In this document: positions 6,173-7,158 of the stretch, in pieces
Layout: every line of letters starts with the position of its first letter
Numbering within the stretch: the stretch's first letter is position 1
Assembly: GCA_016875595.1 (NCBI GenBank)
Contig: VGPI01000105.1
Span: 1 to 7,158 of the forward strand
Direction: 5' to 3'
Length of the DNA stretch: 7,158 nucleotides
Source of the DNA: Candidatus Cloacimonadota bacterium
Lineage (GTDB): Bacteria > Cloacimonadota > Cloacimonadia > Cloacimonadales > Cloacimonadaceae
Made by a program: the position numbers and the translations under genes
The notes under the pieces: generated by a model
What the model was told of the DNA's origin: nothing
The model's input: the letters and a program-made list of their open reading frames with translations, nothing else
The model's database searches: none

Positions 6173-7158
6173 GGGCGTTTGAGAATATAAAAGAGCCGGT
6201 GGTATTGATGGTCGATGGCGCTTTTGCGTCTGCGAACAAGGTTCTGACTAGTGGTCATGCTATGGATCGCCACCAGTTTCAAAGGCGTGTCATCGATCAG
6301 CGAACAGATCTCCTGATTGGAATACACGCGTTGATAATGTCTCTCATCATACCGGTCATACTGGATGCCGTTCTTCTGAAAGAGGGTCAGACGGGTCAAC
6401 TGCGAGCCGGTCTGTTCGTTGAACTGTGCCTGGTGGATCAGATACTCGTCCGGGGAATCGCTGATATTGACTCGGTCATTAAAGTTATCTATGCTGTTCT
6501 TATACGTGGATATGTCAAAGATAAACAAGCCACCCGGTTGCAACGACTCATACACACTGCTAAACGCTGCCGTCACATCCTGAACCCGCGTGAGATAGTT
6601 GAGACTGTCAAACATACAGAGCACCAGAGAATACCGGTCCGGAGGCAAGTGATCGATCAGGTTGCGTCTGGATAACACGGGCTTGAAGGGCTTTTCATCC
6701 GCCACCATCAACATATATGGCGAGAGGTCGGATGCCTCGACCCGATAACCCTGAGCCACCAGCCGGCAACCGATATTCGCCGTTCCGCAGGCAGTCTCAT
6801 GGATCAGGGACAAGGGCAGGCGGGTGTAGGCGTCATACCATTGCAGAATTGATCTGACCCAGCGGTCATAACTGACGTGAACCATATAACGGTCGTAAGA
6901 GGAGGCAAAGACGGAATAACTCGGCTGGATGGTTGAACCGGAGTTCCGGCTCAGTCTGGAAGCCGGACTCGTCTTACGTTCAGTGCTTTTTTTAGCAGAA
7001 GTTTCCGCCCGCCTCCGTTCCGCCCGGATCAGACCATCATACACGCTATTGGCTTTGACCGGAGCATCCGGGTGACACAGGATATCTGCCTGCCAGTTTA
7101 CCGCCCTGTCCGGGTCAGTTATGCTCTGCTCCAGAATAGCGCTTGCGGATTCCGGCAA
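6169..7158 (-). CDS. Class I SAM-dependent methyltransferase, 5' end open at the window edge
   Basis: Rossmann-fold methyltransferase of unknown substrate. Residues are numbered from the last in-frame codon in the window. The core starts near residue 81 (YSVFASSYDRYM), as in the YqeM-like small methyltransferases. Motif I, which binds SAM, is ETACGTANIG at 121-130, with Ala127 where a glycine is usual. The acidic residue ending strand 2 is Asp144 in ASDLSP. Further family marks are CMFDSLNYL (181-189), LQPGGLFIFD (206-215) and a C-terminal ERHYQRVYS (272-280). The first codon is a TTG at the window edge, so the true start may lie outside; the other in-frame candidate is GTG at 7044-7042 (residue 39), which has no clear ribosome site. 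The first 80 residues are basic and Ser/Arg/Lys-rich and match nothing I recognise. The stop overlaps the rnhB start as ATGA. The methyltransferase call is firm; start and substrate are not. Confidence 0.85.
   Translation of the reverse strand: MPESASAILEQSITDPDRAVNWQADILCHPDAPVKANSVYDGLIRAERRRAETSAKKSTERKTSPASRLSRNSGSTIQPSYSVFASSYDRYMVHVSYDRWVRSILQWYDAYTRLPLSLIHETACGTANIGCRLVAQGYRVEASDLSPYMLMVADEKPFKPVLSRRNLIDHLPPDRYSLVLCMFDSLNYLTRVQDVTAAFSSVYESLQPGGLFIFDISTYKNSIDNFNDRVNISDSPDEYLIHQAQFNEQTGSQLTRLTLFQKNGIQYDRYDERHYQRVYSNQEICSLIDDTPLKLVAIHSMTTSQNLVRRRKSAIDHQYHRLFYILKRP

Overview
The window carries one tightly packed gene train, read entirely from the minus strand, so the genes run from the high coordinates to the low. 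In transcription order: a SAM-dependent methyltransferase open at the right edge (7158-6169), ribonuclease HII rnhB (6172-5546), the [FeFe]-hydrogenase maturation GTPase hydF (5464-4250), a nitrilase-superfamily carbon-nitrogen hydrolase (4249-3452), NAD+-dependent DNA ligase ligA (3442-1361), a lipopolysaccharide-export permease best called lptF (1359-46), and the first codons of a second permease of the same family, probably lptG (from 35 off the left edge).

Junctions are an ATGA overlap (methyltransferase/rnhB), 81 bases (rnhB/hydF), none (hydF/hydrolase, TAAATG), 9 bases (hydrolase/ligA), 1 base (ligA/lptF) and 10 bases (lptF/lptG). No terminator hairpin is visible, so the whole set is probably transcribed together. 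The only non-trivial gap, rnhB/hydF, holds a good sigma70-like promoter candidate and could start a separate hydF-hydrolase-ligA-lptF-lptG transcript.

Organism: LptF/LptG implies a diderm with an LPS-type outer membrane. HydF implies an anaerobe that makes [FeFe] hydrogenase. NAD+-dependent ligase marks a bacterium. GC content is near 50 percent by eye. Parts of LigA read like Bacteroidetes and related ligases. A fermentative diderm of the FCB group, for example Cloacimonadota, fits, but this is inference and not proven by the window.

The genes do not form one pathway. They cover nucleic-acid maintenance (RNase HII removes ribonucleotides and RNA primers, LigA seals nicks), hydrogenase cofactor assembly (HydF), outer-membrane biogenesis (LptF, LptG) and two enzymes of unknown substrate. 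No phage, transposon, CRISPR, RNA gene or defence system is seen. The points worth a second look are the lone hydF, the rnhB/hydF junction, the long N-terminal region of the methyltransferase, a helical insertion in LptF, and a marked excess of GATC. I see no convincing undescribed system.
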